From assembly GCF_003194585.1 (NCBI RefSeq), contig NZ_QHKZ01000008.1, positions 112,436 through 176,435 of the forward strand: a DNA stretch of 64,000 nt, given 5' to 3'. Of this stretch, positions 1 through 7,675 are shown piece after piece. Under the pieces are notes generated by a model. It saw only the letters and a program-made list of their open reading frames with translations, was not told the origin of the DNA and ran no database searches. Position 1 is the stretch's first letter. Each line of letters opens with the position of its first letter. Made by a program: the position numbers and the translations under genes. Origin of the DNA: Nocardioides daejeonensis. Lineage in GTDB: Bacteria; Actinomycetota; Actinomycetes; Propionibacteriales; Nocardioidaceae.

Positions 1-480
1 GAGCTCGTCGAGGCCGACGGCGTACGGCGTGCACGCGGGACCGGCGAGACCGCCACCGTGGAGGCCGGGCTGGTCTTCCGCTCGGTCGGCTACTTCGGAC
101 TCGAGTTCCCGGGCGTGCCGTTCGACGAGCGGCGGGGCGTGGTGCCCAACGACCGCGGTCGGGTGCTCGCCGCAGCGGAGGGGGAGCCGGTGATGGGCCT
201 CTACACCGCGGGCTGGATCAAGCGCGGGCCGTCCGGGGTGATCGGCTCCAACAAGCGGTGCGCCAAGGAGACCGTCGGCCAGCTGTTGGACGACTGGACC
301 GCCGGTCGCCTTACCGCCCCGCCGGTGGACGACGATGTCGCCGAGCTCATCCCGGGGCGGATCGAGCTCGATGGTTGGAAGAGGATCGACAGCCACGAGT
401 CTGCAGCGGGCAAGGCAGCCAAGCGCCCCCGGGTCAAGCTGGTGGACGTGGCCGCGATGGTGGAGATCGCGCGCGCCTGA
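1..480 (+). CDS. FAD/NADP-dependent ferredoxin reductase, C-terminal part (5' cut by window)
   Basis: The frame is open from the first base to a TGA at 478-480, so only the last 159 residues are visible. The visible part reads like the end of an FprA/adrenodoxin-reductase-type flavoprotein. A short VFRSVGYFG segment is followed by GLYTAGWIKRGPSGVIGSNK, the conserved stretch that contacts FAD and NADP in this family. Such enzymes pass electrons between NADPH and ferredoxin for P450s or desaturases. The next gene starts 30 bp downstream on the same strand, so co-transcription with the two thiolase-family genes is likely. The N-terminal dinucleotide-binding motifs are outside the window. Confidence 0.85.
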   Translation, partial: ELVEADGVRRARGTGETATVEAGLVFRSVGYFGLEFPGVPFDERRGVVPNDRGRVLAAAEGEPVMGLYTAGWIKRGPSGVIGSNKRCAKETVGQLLDDWTAGRLTAPPVDDDVAELIPGRIELDGWKRIDSHESAAGKAAKRPRVKLVDVAAMVEIARA

Positions 481-510
481 GACGGCGCGCCATCGAAGGA
501 GAGGAACCGC

Positions 511-1980
511 GTGGACCCCCGCACGCCCGTGCTCGTCGGAGGCGGCCAGCTCACGGTGCGCGTCGATGCGCCTGAGCCCGTCGACATGATCGTGGCCGCG
601 CTCCGTGCCGCCGCGCAGGACGCCGGTGCCCCGGCCCTGGCGGAGGCCGTTGCCTCGGTCCGGATCCCCAAGATGCTGTCGTGGAAGTACCGCGATCCCG
701 GAGCGCTCGTAGCCGAGAGGCTGGGTACGGAGCTGCGACACTCGGTCTACACAGGGGACGGCGGCAGTCACTCCCAGGCCCTGGTCAACGACGCGGCCGC
801 CGACATCCTGGCCGGTCGGGTGGAGGTGGTGGCGGTCGCCGGGGCGGAGGCCTGGCGCACCCGGATGGCCTTGAAGAAGGCTGGTGAGCGACCAGACTGG
901 ACCGTGCAGGCCGACGACGTGCCCGTCCCGGAGAAGCGCCCGAGCGTGGCGATGTGGGACGAGACCGAGCTGCGCGCCGGCCTGGACCGTCCGGCGTACG
1001 TCTATCCGCTGTTCGAGCAGGCGCTGCGTCTGGCAACCGGTGCCTCGCGGGCAGAGCACCTGCGCGCTGTCTCCAAGCTGTGGTCGCGGTTCAGTGAGGT
1101 CGCGGCCGGCAACCCGTACGCCTGGTCGCGGGAGCCGTTGACCGCCGAGCAGATCGCGATGCCGACGCCGGAGAACCGGCTCGTGTGCGACCCGTACACG
1201 AAGGTGATGAACTCCAACAACTTCGTCGACCAGGCGGCCGCGGTGCTGCTCTGCTCCGTCGAGGCGGCCCGACGGCACGGGGTGCCGGAGGACCGGTGGG
1301 TCTTCGTGCGCTCCGGCGCGGAAGGGGCGGATCGGTCACGGATCGTGGAGCGGGCGCGGCTCGACGGCTCCCCGGCGATCCGTCATGCGGCCGCCCGTGC
1401 GCTCGCCCTCGCTGACGTGGAGCTGGCCGAGCTCGGACCGGTCGACGTCTACTCCTGCTTCCCCTCCGCGGTGCAGGTCGCGGCACGAGAGATCGGCCTG
1501 CCGCTGGCCGACCCGCGACGGCCGTTGACGATCACCGGCGGGCTCAGCTTCGCCGGCGGCCCCTGGAACAACTACGTCACGCATGCGATCGCGGCCATGG
1601 TCGGTGCAGTGAGAGAGAGCGGGCGACCCGGCTTGGTGACCGCCAACAGCGGCTACCTCACTAAGCACGCCATCGGCGTCTACGCGCCCTCTCCGGGCTC
1701 GGGCTTCCGGCGCGAGTCTGTCCAGGATGCCGTCGACGAGGAGCCCACGGCTCCGGTCACCGAGGCTGTGACCGAGGCGAGCCCCGGCGTCCTGGAGGCG
1801 TGGACCGTCGTCCGGGACCGGACGGGTGAGCCGGAGCAGGGCCTGGCGGCGATCCGTCTCGCCGACGGCTCGCGCACGCTGGCCCGCACCTCTGACGTCG
1901 CCCTGGCCGGCAGGTTGGTGGAGCTCGAGAGGGCCGATGAGCCTGTGGTCGTCCACCCCGACGCCGTCTTCACCGCCTGA
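511..1980 (+). CDS. thiolase-like protein (TLP1-type), probably not a true thiolase
   Basis: 489 residues from a GTG start preceded by GAAGGAGAGG. The protein has a thiolase fold: an N-terminal start like PVLVGGGQ, a central NSNNFVDQAAAVLL segment, and a late GGLSFAGGPWNNYVTHAIA block. Where thiolases carry the nucleophilic cysteine, this protein reads TGDGGSHSQALV with no cysteine. About 100 extra residues follow the thiolase core, ending in a beta-rich segment. This matches the mycobacterial thiolase-like protein type 1 group, which lacks the catalytic cysteine and carries an extra C-terminal domain. It may bind acyl-CoA without thiolysis. It lies between the reductase and a canonical thiolase, suggesting a lipid or steroid catabolic role. 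Confidence 0.8.
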   Translation: MDPRTPVLVGGGQLTVRVDAPEPVDMIVAALRAAAQDAGAPALAEAVASVRIPKMLSWKYRDPGALVAERLGTELRHSVYTGDGGSHSQALVNDAAADILAGRVEVVAVAGAEAWRTRMALKKAGERPDWTVQADDVPVPEKRPSVAMWDETELRAGLDRPAYVYPLFEQALRLATGASRAEHLRAVSKLWSRFSEVAAGNPYAWSREPLTAEQIAMPTPENRLVCDPYTKVMNSNNFVDQAAAVLLCSVEAARRHGVPEDRWVFVRSGAEGADRSRIVERARLDGSPAIRHAAARALALADVELAELGPVDVYSCFPSAVQVAAREIGLPLADPRRPLTITGGLSFAGGPWNNYVTHAIAAMVGAVRESGRPGLVTANSGYLTKHAIGVYAPSPGSGFRRESVQDAVDEEPTAPVTEAVTEASPGVLEAWTVVRDRTGEPEQGLAAIRLADGSRTLARTSDVALAGRLVELERADEPVVVHPDAVFTA

Positions 1981-2101
1981 CCCTGCCCTCCGACTCGTCG
2001 TGGTCCACGTCACGTGGGAGTGGCCCCCTGCCGCTCTCGCATACGTGGTCCACTACGCCGGGAGGCATAGGCCAACCAAGGGAACGAAAGAGGAGACACC
2101 G

Positions 2102-3277
2102 ATGACCGAGGCCGTGATCGTCAGCGCCGTGCGCACCCCGATCGGGACGTCGTACAAGGGCACCCTGCGGGAGATGCTTGCGGAGGAGTTGGCCACGCTG
2201 GTGGTCGGCGAGGCCGTGAAGCGCTCCGGCCTGAACCCCGAGGACTTCGGTGACGTCATCCTCGCCGAGTCGACCGTGGGCGGCGGCGACATCGCGCGCT
2301 ACGCCGCACTCGCCAACGGGATGGTCGGCGTCCCCGGCCAGGCCGTGCAGCGCTGGTGTGCGGGCTCGCTCACCTCCATCGGCAACGCCGCCGCGCAGAT
2401 CCGCTCCGGCATGGAGCAGGCGATCATCGCGGGCGGCACCCACTCCTACTCGACCAGCCCGCAGCTGATCTCCAAGCTCGCCGACGGCTCGGAGAAGCAG
2501 GGCATGCGGCCGTCGTTCCCCTACTACGACACCGAGGAGTACGGCCGCGCCACCGACGACGTGATCGTCAACGTGGGCTTCAACATCGCCAAGGAGCGCG
2601 GCATCACCCGGGAGGAGCAGGACGCATGGGCGTTCCGCTCGCACCAGCGTGCGATTGCCGCGATCGACGCCGGCCAGTTCGACGACGAGATCGTGGCGGT
2701 CCAGGCCCGGCTCGAGGGCGAGGTCGTGAGCTTCGCCGTCGACGAGCACCCGCGCCGCGGTGGCTCGTTGGAGAAGCTGGCAGGGCTCAAGCCGATCCGC
2801 GAGGTCGAAGGGTTCAGCGTGACCGCCGGCAACTCCTCCGGAGTCAACGACGCCGCGTCGGCGCTGGCGATCGTCAGCGACGAGCTTGCGGCCGCCCGCG
2901 GGCTCACCCCGCTCGCCCGGATCCGCGCCTGGGGCGCCGTCGGCGTGCAGCCGCACTTGTGCGGTGTCGGCGGTGTGGACGCCATCCCGCTGGTGCTCAA
3001 GCGTGCCGGGCTCAGCGTCTCCGACGTCGACCTGTGGGAGATCAACGAGGCGTTCGCCTCCGTGCCGATCGCCGCGGTCAAGGAACTCGGCATCGACGAG
3101 GAGCTGGTGAACCCCTGGGGCTCCGGCTGCTCGCTCGGTCACCCGATCTCCGCCTCCGGTGGCCGGATGGTCACCACGCTGGCGCACGAGCTCAAGCGCC
3201 GCGGCGGCGGGATCGCCGTGGCGTCGATGTGCGCGGCCGGTGGCCAGGGCGGTGCCGTGGTCATCGAGGCCGTCTGA
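2102..3277 (+). CDS. thiolase (acetyl-CoA acyltransferase)
   Basis: 391 residues, canonical thiolase length. ATG at 2102 follows an AAAGAGGAGA ribosome site. The N-terminus EAVIVSAVRTPIG is typical. The nucleophile is Cys86 in QRWCAGSL, the NEAFA motif is present, and the catalytic pair is His347 in GCSLGHPISASGG and Cys377 in SMCAAGGQGG. It catalyses CoA-dependent thiolytic cleavage of 3-ketoacyl-CoA or the reverse Claisen condensation in the cytoplasm. It is 121 bp downstream of the cysteine-less paralogue and followed by a strong hairpin, so it probably ends the transcription unit. The substrate (fatty acid, steroid or other) cannot be told from sequence. Confidence 0.93.
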   Translation: MTEAVIVSAVRTPIGTSYKGTLREMLAEELATLVVGEAVKRSGLNPEDFGDVILAESTVGGGDIARYAALANGMVGVPGQAVQRWCAGSLTSIGNAAAQIRSGMEQAIIAGGTHSYSTSPQLISKLADGSEKQGMRPSFPYYDTEEYGRATDDVIVNVGFNIAKERGITREEQDAWAFRSHQRAIAAIDAGQFDDEIVAVQARLEGEVVSFAVDEHPRRGGSLEKLAGLKPIREVEGFSVTAGNSSGVNDAASALAIVSDELAAARGLTPLARIRAWGAVGVQPHLCGVGGVDAIPLVLKRAGLSVSDVDLWEINEAFASVPIAAVKELGIDEELVNPWGSGCSLGHPISASGGRMVTTLAHELKRRGGGIAVASMCAAGGQGGAVVIEAV

Positions 3278-3294
3278 GCTTCGCAGCATCGATA

Positions 3295-3338
3295 ACGTCC
3301 TGCGAGGTGGTCGCTCCGGCGACCGCTTCGCAGGACGT
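3295..3338 (+). terminator. hairpin terminator after the thiolase gene
   Basis: An 11-bp perfect outer stem, ACGTCCTGCGA with TCGCAGGACGT, encloses an inner GGTCGC/GCGACC stem around a TCCG loop. It begins 17 bp after the thiolase stop and is followed by a short CTTTCG, so the U-tract is weak. Because the next genes lie on the minus strand it could terminate in both directions. Confidence 0.75.
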
Positions 3339-3378
3339 CTTTCGTCAGGCCGTAGGAGACGTCAGCTGGTCGGCCGGC

Positions 3379-3474
3379 TCACACGGTCAGGAACGTGGCC
3401 AGGCCGAGGAAGAGCAGGCCGGTGGCAGCAACAGCGGCGATCGTCAGGATCGCCAGGGGCCGGGTGAGCAGCAT
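3379..3474 (-). CDS. small hydrophobic membrane peptide, 31 aa
   Basis: The minus strand carries a 31-codon frame with a near-ideal ribosome site (GAGGAGG, 5 nt before ATG). The product is a single predicted membrane helix: about 26 of 31 residues are hydrophobic or small, with only one charged residue (Arg5). No family was recognised; it does not look like KdpF. It lies 106 bp downstream of the decayed patatin gene on the same strand and may be transcribed from the sigma-factor operon or from its own promoter in 3475-3580. The strong ribosome site is the main evidence that it is real. Confidence 0.6.
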   Translation of the reverse strand: MLLTRPLAILTIAAVAATGLLFLGLATFLTV

Positions 3475-3580
3475 CGTGCCTCCTCAGAAGATGTCGTCCC
3501 TGCCCCCATCGGCACGGTGTCCCCCGACCTGAGCACGTGTTCACGAAGGGCCTGGCCGGACCTTCTCCAACCGGAACCTC

Positions 3581-4058
3581 TCAGTGGCGGTGGAGGCCGA
3601 TCGCGGCAGCCTGCTGAGGCGGCGAGAGCACCGGCTCGTCAAGCGCTGCGGCCGCGCGATCGTGAGCGGCGCGGATGAGGCGACCGGCATGGCCGAAGCT
3701 GCTCGGTGCGACCGTCACCGGGCAGGGTGGCGGCAGCACGTGCAGGGTGGCTGCTCCCGCGTAGGAGGCGATGTCGAGAAGGAGTCGTTGATGGATCAGG
3801 ATCGTCATCGCCTGCATAGCCGCCCCGAGGACGGTGGTCGGCGGCGCGGTGCGCGCGCAGGCGAATCCCGACGGGAGCACGTAGATCCACCGCATCGGGC
3901 CCGAACGGGTGGCCCGCGATGAAGGCAGCGTTCAAGCCGCCGGCCGAAGTGCCCACCAGCAGGTCTGGTGCGATGGCGCGCTCGGCGAGCGCCTGCAGCA
4001 TCCCCACCTGCACCGCGCCCAGACTCGCCCCGCCGGAGAGCACGAAGGCAGTCGTCAT
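3581..4058 (-). pseudogene. patatin-like phospholipase, internally deleted and frameshifted
   Basis: The frame starting at 4058 encodes the start of a patatin: FVLSGGASLGAVQVG and the nucleophile-elbow motif VGTSAGGLNAAF. After about 56 residues (GHPFGPDA) the similarity stops. The C-terminal part then appears in another frame from 3895: RWIYVLPSGFACAR, then an HQRLLLDIASY helix and VLPPPCPVTVAPSSFGHA, ending at 3581. Bacterial patatins of this type are about 280-300 residues; the two parts together are about 160. About 130 residues, including the catalytic Asp region, seem deleted with a frameshift at the join near 3890. It is the last gene of the sigma/anti-sigma operon, 11 bp after the anti-sigma gene. 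A working enzyme is unlikely. Confidence 0.75.
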
Positions 4059-4069
4059 CGAAGCGCCGC

Positions 4070-4294
4070 TCAGCTCGGCTCGGCCAGAAGCTCCAGCAGC
4101 GTCGCGGCTTCCTCGGCACAGGCGCCGCAGCCGGCCAGGTGGACCTCCATCCGAAGATCATGGTGATCGGGGTCGGCCGCGCGCGCCTCGACGTACTGAT
4201 CTATCCGGTCGAAGCACTCATCGCACGAGAGGTACGGCGCGGTGTCGCGCAGCAGGCCTTCGACGGCGGCGGCGTAGGGGTGGGCGTCGTTCAT
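4070..4294 (-). CDS. zinc-finger anti-sigma factor-like protein
   Basis: 74 residues. The sequence has CDECFDRIDQYVEA followed by EVHLAGCGACAEEAATLL, which gives the HxxxCxxC zinc-binding anti-sigma (ZAS) signature His-Leu-Ala-Gly-Cys-Gly-Ala-Cys. No membrane segment follows, so this would be a soluble anti-sigma factor. The ATG overlaps the TGA of the upstream sigma gene (ATGA), the usual translational coupling for sigma/anti-sigma pairs. By analogy it would sequester the adjacent sigma factor; release by thiol oxidation is possible for ZAS proteins but not shown here. Confidence 0.8.
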   Translation of the reverse strand: MNDAHPYAAAVEGLLRDTAPYLSCDECFDRIDQYVEARAADPDHHDLRMEVHLAGCGACAEEAATLLELLAEPS

Positions 4295-4953
4295 CGGGTG
4301 CTCCGTGAAGTGGTGGCGTCGAGGTGGCCGCTACGGATCAACGCCGCTCGTAGCCGCTGACGTGCGTCGTGCAGCGTCTTGTAGAGAGCGTTGCGAGAGG
4401 TGCCGAGCCGATCGGCGAGGACGTCGATCGGCACGTGTTCGATCAGCAACGCCAAGGTGATGCGACGTTGGTGTGGAGTCAGGTCGTTGGCGATCGCCTT
4501 CTCCAGTTCCCGCGCCAGTTCGCCCGCCTCCGCGTCGGCCGCCGGGGTGGCGCCCTGCGCCACGATCGTGAAGGTGTCCGGCAGATGTACTTCGCGATGC
4601 CGCCAGGCCTGGCGGCGCACGGTTACGCCGGCATGGAGCACGCCGAACTTGTAGACCCACGTCGTGAACCTGCTTCGACCCTCGAAGGTGTCCAGCTTGG
4701 CCAGCACCGACATCAGCGCGTCGTTGGCGGCCTCCTGGGCGAGATCGTCCAACTCGCCGGCTCCGATACCGGGAAGCTGGTGCCGCAGCCGCGCGACCTG
4801 GTGACGAGCAGCGCGCAGCAGCAACTCGTGGAGCCGCCGTTGCGCGGCGACGCCAACAGCGCCGGGGCGGTGCAGATCAGCGATCCACTCCTCATCCGAG
4901 GAGACCGCGTGCTGAACCTCGGAGGTGATGCCTGGGTTCATGATCATCATCAT
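4291..4953 (-). CDS. ECF-type RNA polymerase sigma factor
   Basis: 220 residues. Region 2 is seen in GELDDLAQEAANDALMSVLAKLDTFEGRSRFTTWVYKFG, with the FTTWVYK core of region 2.3-2.4. Region 4 is seen in LTPHQRRITLALLIEHVPIDVLADRLGTSRNALYKTLHDARQRLR, with a helix-turn-helix. The frame opens with ATG ATG ATG ATC ATG, so the exact start is uncertain. The ribosome site GAGAGGGG suits the third ATG (4947) better than the first. It overlaps the upstream 79-aa gene (TGATG) and the downstream anti-sigma gene (ATGA), forming a coupled four-gene unit. The stress signal is unknown. Confidence 0.88.
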   Translation of the reverse strand: MMMIMNPGITSEVQHAVSSDEEWIADLHRPGAVGVAAQRRLHELLLRAARHQVARLRHQLPGIGAGELDDLAQEAANDALMSVLAKLDTFEGRSRFTTWVYKFGVLHAGVTVRRQAWRHREVHLPDTFTIVAQGATPAADAEAGELARELEKAIANDLTPHQRRITLALLIEHVPIDVLADRLGTSRNALYKTLHDARQRLRAALIRSGHLDATTSRSTR

Positions 4954-5189
4954 CCCCTCTCGTCGGGCAGCGGCGCGAGGATACGAGCGGCCAGCGTCGG
5001 TGGACAGCCGCGATCGACCAGTTGCAGCAGCGCGTGCAGGTCCACGCCCCGGTCGGTGGCGAGCGCGGCTGCCAGCTCGGGGTCGAATCCGGCGCGCAGC
5101 AGGTGGCGGCGACGCCAGCCGACCAGATCGGTCGCGGGGGCCGGCATCGGACGCGCATGGGTCCGGATGGAGCGGTGCGATCGGTTCAT
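4950..5189 (-). CDS. conserved small protein of the sigma-factor operon, 79 aa
   Basis: 79 residues from an ATG at 5189 with GAAGAAG upstream. A basic N-terminus is followed by WRRRHLLRAGFDPELAAALA, then DLHALLQLVDRGCPPTLAARILAPL. The predicted content is helical with one cysteine. Its stop overlaps the sigma-factor start (TGATG), so it is the first gene of the operon. I do not recognise a named domain. Its position suggests an accessory regulator or partner of the sigma factor. The longer frame reaching 5471 runs antisense through the next gene and was not used. Confidence 0.65.
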   Translation of the reverse strand: MNRSHRSIRTHARPMPAPATDLVGWRRRHLLRAGFDPELAAALATDRGVDLHALLQLVDRGCPPTLAARILAPLPDERG

Positions 5190-5358
5190 GTCTTCTTCGT
5201 GTCGGGCCACGGGCCCGGTCTTACTTCCGCGATGCTTCACGGCCGTCGGTAAGAAGCCGGGCTCGGCCGACACGAACAGGGTGTTGCGGCACCGGACGGG
5301 GATCTCAGCCTGTCCGGCCGCAACGGCCAGATCATCCTGTCGAGAAGGAGATGCCTTC

Positions 5359-5772
5359 ATGTCCGCTTCCACCCCCACCCGCGCATCGTTGGGCACCACT
5401 GGCGCCGACCGTGCCTTCTTCCTGCTCCGCACCGTCTTCATCATTGCGCCGATCGCCTTCGGGCTCGACAAGTTCGCTCAGGTGCTCAGCGACTGGGACT
5501 TCTATCTGGCGCCGTGGATCAACGACATCGTGCCCGGCGACGCGCACGACGCGATGATGATCGTGGGCGTCATCGAGATCGTGGCAGGCATCGTGGTGGC
5601 GCTCGACGCACGCTTCGGCGCGCTGCTCGTGGCGGCTTGGCTGCTGGGCATCATCGTCGACCTGCTCACCCTCGGCGACTTCTACGACGTGGCGCTGCGC
5701 GACTTCGGCCTCTTCGTGGCGGCGGTGTCGTTGGCCCTCCTCGCCTTCGACCGAGCCAAGCAGGCAGCGTGA
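5359..5772 (+). CDS. DoxX-like integral membrane protein
   Basis: 137 residues with about four membrane helices: LLRTVFIIAPIAFGLDKFAQ, then MIVGVIEIVAGIVVAL, GALLVAAWLLGIIVDLL and FGLFVAAVSLALLAF. The glycine/aspartate-rich GLDKF and IEIVAG motifs resemble the DoxX superfamily. ATG 5359 has an AGAAGGAG ribosome site 8 nt upstream; the competing ATG at 5351 is out of frame. Its TGA overlaps the GTG start of folE (GTGA), and the three genes to 7591 form one coupled operon. DoxX proteins are linked to redox and respiratory-chain functions, which fits the reductase two genes down. Confidence 0.75.
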   Translation: MSASTPTRASLGTTGADRAFFLLRTVFIIAPIAFGLDKFAQVLSDWDFYLAPWINDIVPGDAHDAMMIVGVIEIVAGIVVALDARFGALLVAAWLLGIIVDLLTLGDFYDVALRDFGLFVAAVSLALLAFDRAKQAA

Positions 5773-6413
5773 GCAGATCCGTGGTTGGGGCGGGCTCGGC
5801 GTCGCCGGTGCTCGGGCAGGGGCGCTTCCGCCCGGTCATCGGCAGCGACCAGCGCCGTGAGGTCGATGCCGGTGCCGCCGAGGCTGCCGCTGCGCAACTG
5901 CTTGCGGCGCTGGGCCTCGACCTGACCGACGAGAACCTCGCCGAGACTCCGCGCCGCATGGCGCACGCGCTGATCGAAATGACGCTCGGAGCGGAGTTCG
6001 AGCTCACCACGTTCCCCAACGACGAGGGCTACGACGAGTTGGTGATGGTCCAAGACATCGCCCTGCAGTCGATCTGCGAGCATCACATGCTGCCGTTCGT
6101 CGGGATCGCCCACATCGGCTATCTGCCTGGCGAGCGCATCCTGGGCCTCTCCAAGTTCGCGCGGATGGTGGAGCTGCACGCCCGCCGCCCGCAGACCCAG
6201 GAGCGCCTCACCAAACGGATCGCCGACCATCTGGAGGCAGAGCTCGCTCCCCGGGGCATCGGTGTCGTGATCGAGGCCGAGCACACCTGCATGAGCCTGC
6301 GTGGAGCGCGCAACCCGAGCGCGCGCACCACGACTTCGGCGATGTTCGGCAAGCTCCGCGACGATCCACGCAGCCGGGCCGAGTTCCTCGCCCTGACCAG
6401 GAGCACACGATGA
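5769..6413 (+). CDS. folE: GTP cyclohydrolase I
   Basis: 214 residues from a GTG overlapping the previous stop. FolE-I zinc ligands are present: Cys103 and His106 in CEHHMLPFVGIAHIGY, and Cys174 in HTCMSLRGA. The substrate-binding LSKFARMVELHARRPQTQER block is also complete. It converts GTP to 7,8-dihydroneopterin triphosphate, the entry to folate and other pterins. It is not among folate genes here but sits between a DoxX-like protein and an FAD reductase, overlapping both. It may therefore be a second copy serving a redox pathway rather than the housekeeping folate enzyme; the rest of the genome is needed to tell. Confidence 0.93.
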   Translation: MSRSVVGAGSASPVLGQGRFRPVIGSDQRREVDAGAAEAAAAQLLAALGLDLTDENLAETPRRMAHALIEMTLGAEFELTTFPNDEGYDELVMVQDIALQSICEHHMLPFVGIAHIGYLPGERILGLSKFARMVELHARRPQTQERLTKRIADHLEAELAPRGIGVVIEAEHTCMSLRGARNPSARTTTSAMFGKLRDDPRSRAEFLALTRSTR

Positions 6414-7591
6414 CCGAGCGGATCGAGCAGATCGTGATCGTGGGCGCCGGTCTGGCCGGCACGCACGCCGCTGAGGAGCTGCGCGCTGCTGGCTACACCG
6501 GGCGGCTGATGCTGATCGGAGCTGAGCTGCACCTGCCCTACGATCGGCCGCCGCTCTCCAAGGGTGTGCTGCTGGGCAAGGACACCGCCGCGTCGATCCA
6601 GCTCCATCCCCAGGAGTGGTACGACGAGCAGCGCATCGAGTTGCGCACCGGCGAGGCGGTCACGGCACTCGACCTGGCGGCGCGACGTGTCAGCATCGGG
6701 TCGTGGACCATCGGCTACCACCGCCTGTTGCTGGCCACCGGCTCCCGCCCGCGACATCTGGAGATCGTGGACGACTCGGGCTCACCCGTGCACCACGTGC
6801 GCTCGCTCGACGACGCCGAAGGGCTGCGCGGGCATCTCAAGGAGCGCTTGCTGATCGTGGGTGGGGGCTGGATCGGTCTGGAGGTCGCTGCTGCGGCCCG
6901 CGCGGCGGGCGGTGAGGTCACCCTCATCGAGGCGACGGGGCTGCCGCTGGCCGGTGTTCTCGGTGGCGAGGTCGCCCCCGTCTTCGCCGACCTACACCGA
7001 GCTCACGGCGTCGACCTGCGTACTGGCGTCACCCTGGCGGACGTCCGTGCGGGAGCAGGTGGCACGCGCGCCGTTCTCACCGACGGCTCCACGGTCGATG
7101 TGGACCGCATCGTGGTCGGCGTCGGCGCGGTCCCCGAGACCCACGTGGCCCGCGAGGCCGGGCTGGTCTGCCAGAACGGGATCCTGGTCGATGCGGCGTT
7201 GCAGACGAGCGACCCGTTCGTATACGCCGCCGGTGACGTCGCCAACCAGGCGCATCCGCAGCTGGGCCGCCTACGGGTCGAGCACTGGGACAACGCCATC
7301 GCCCAGGGCAGGCACACGGCCCGGGCCATGCTCGGTGAGCACGGCAGCTTCGAGCAGCAACCGTACTTCTTCTCCGATCAGTACGACCTCGGCATGGAGT
7401 ACGTCGGCCACGTCGGTCCGCACGGCTATGACCGGGTGCAGATCGAGGGGAGCCTTGCCGAGCGTGTGTTCACCGCGTTCTGGCTTCGTGGCGATCAGGT
7501 AGTGGCTGGAATGCACGCGGGCGATTGGGGCGCCATCGATCGGATCCGTGATCTGGTGGGTGGCCCCGCGGAGCGGCTGGCTGTCCGCTAA
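6410..7591 (+). CDS. FAD-dependent ferredoxin/rubredoxin reductase
   Basis: 393 residues. N-terminal FAD site IVIVGAGLAGTHAAEELR, then YDRPPLSKGVLLG typical of the dioxygenase ferredoxin reductase/AIF group. The NAD(P)H site is LLIVGGGWIGLEVAAAAR near residue 145, and the second FAD motif is YAAGDVAN near residue 270, followed by EHWDNAIAQGR. A C-terminal reductase domain ends the protein. It would transfer electrons from NAD(P)H to a ferredoxin, but no ferredoxin gene is adjacent. The ATG overlaps the folE stop (ATGA), so it is co-translated with folE and the DoxX-like gene. Confidence 0.9.
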   Translation: MTERIEQIVIVGAGLAGTHAAEELRAAGYTGRLMLIGAELHLPYDRPPLSKGVLLGKDTAASIQLHPQEWYDEQRIELRTGEAVTALDLAARRVSIGSWTIGYHRLLLATGSRPRHLEIVDDSGSPVHHVRSLDDAEGLRGHLKERLLIVGGGWIGLEVAAAARAAGGEVTLIEATGLPLAGVLGGEVAPVFADLHRAHGVDLRTGVTLADVRAGAGGTRAVLTDGSTVDVDRIVVGVGAVPETHVAREAGLVCQNGILVDAALQTSDPFVYAAGDVANQAHPQLGRLRVEHWDNAIAQGRHTARAMLGEHGSFEQQPYFFSDQYDLGMEYVGHVGPHGYDRVQIEGSLAERVFTAFWLRGDQVVAGMHAGDWGAIDRIRDLVGGPAERLAVR

Positions 7592-7675
7592 CTGGGCGGT
7601 AACAGTTCGGCCCGATTCGGCTGATGCGATGCTGTGTCCTGATCGAAGCTCCCACGACCAGAAGAGGCACATTCC

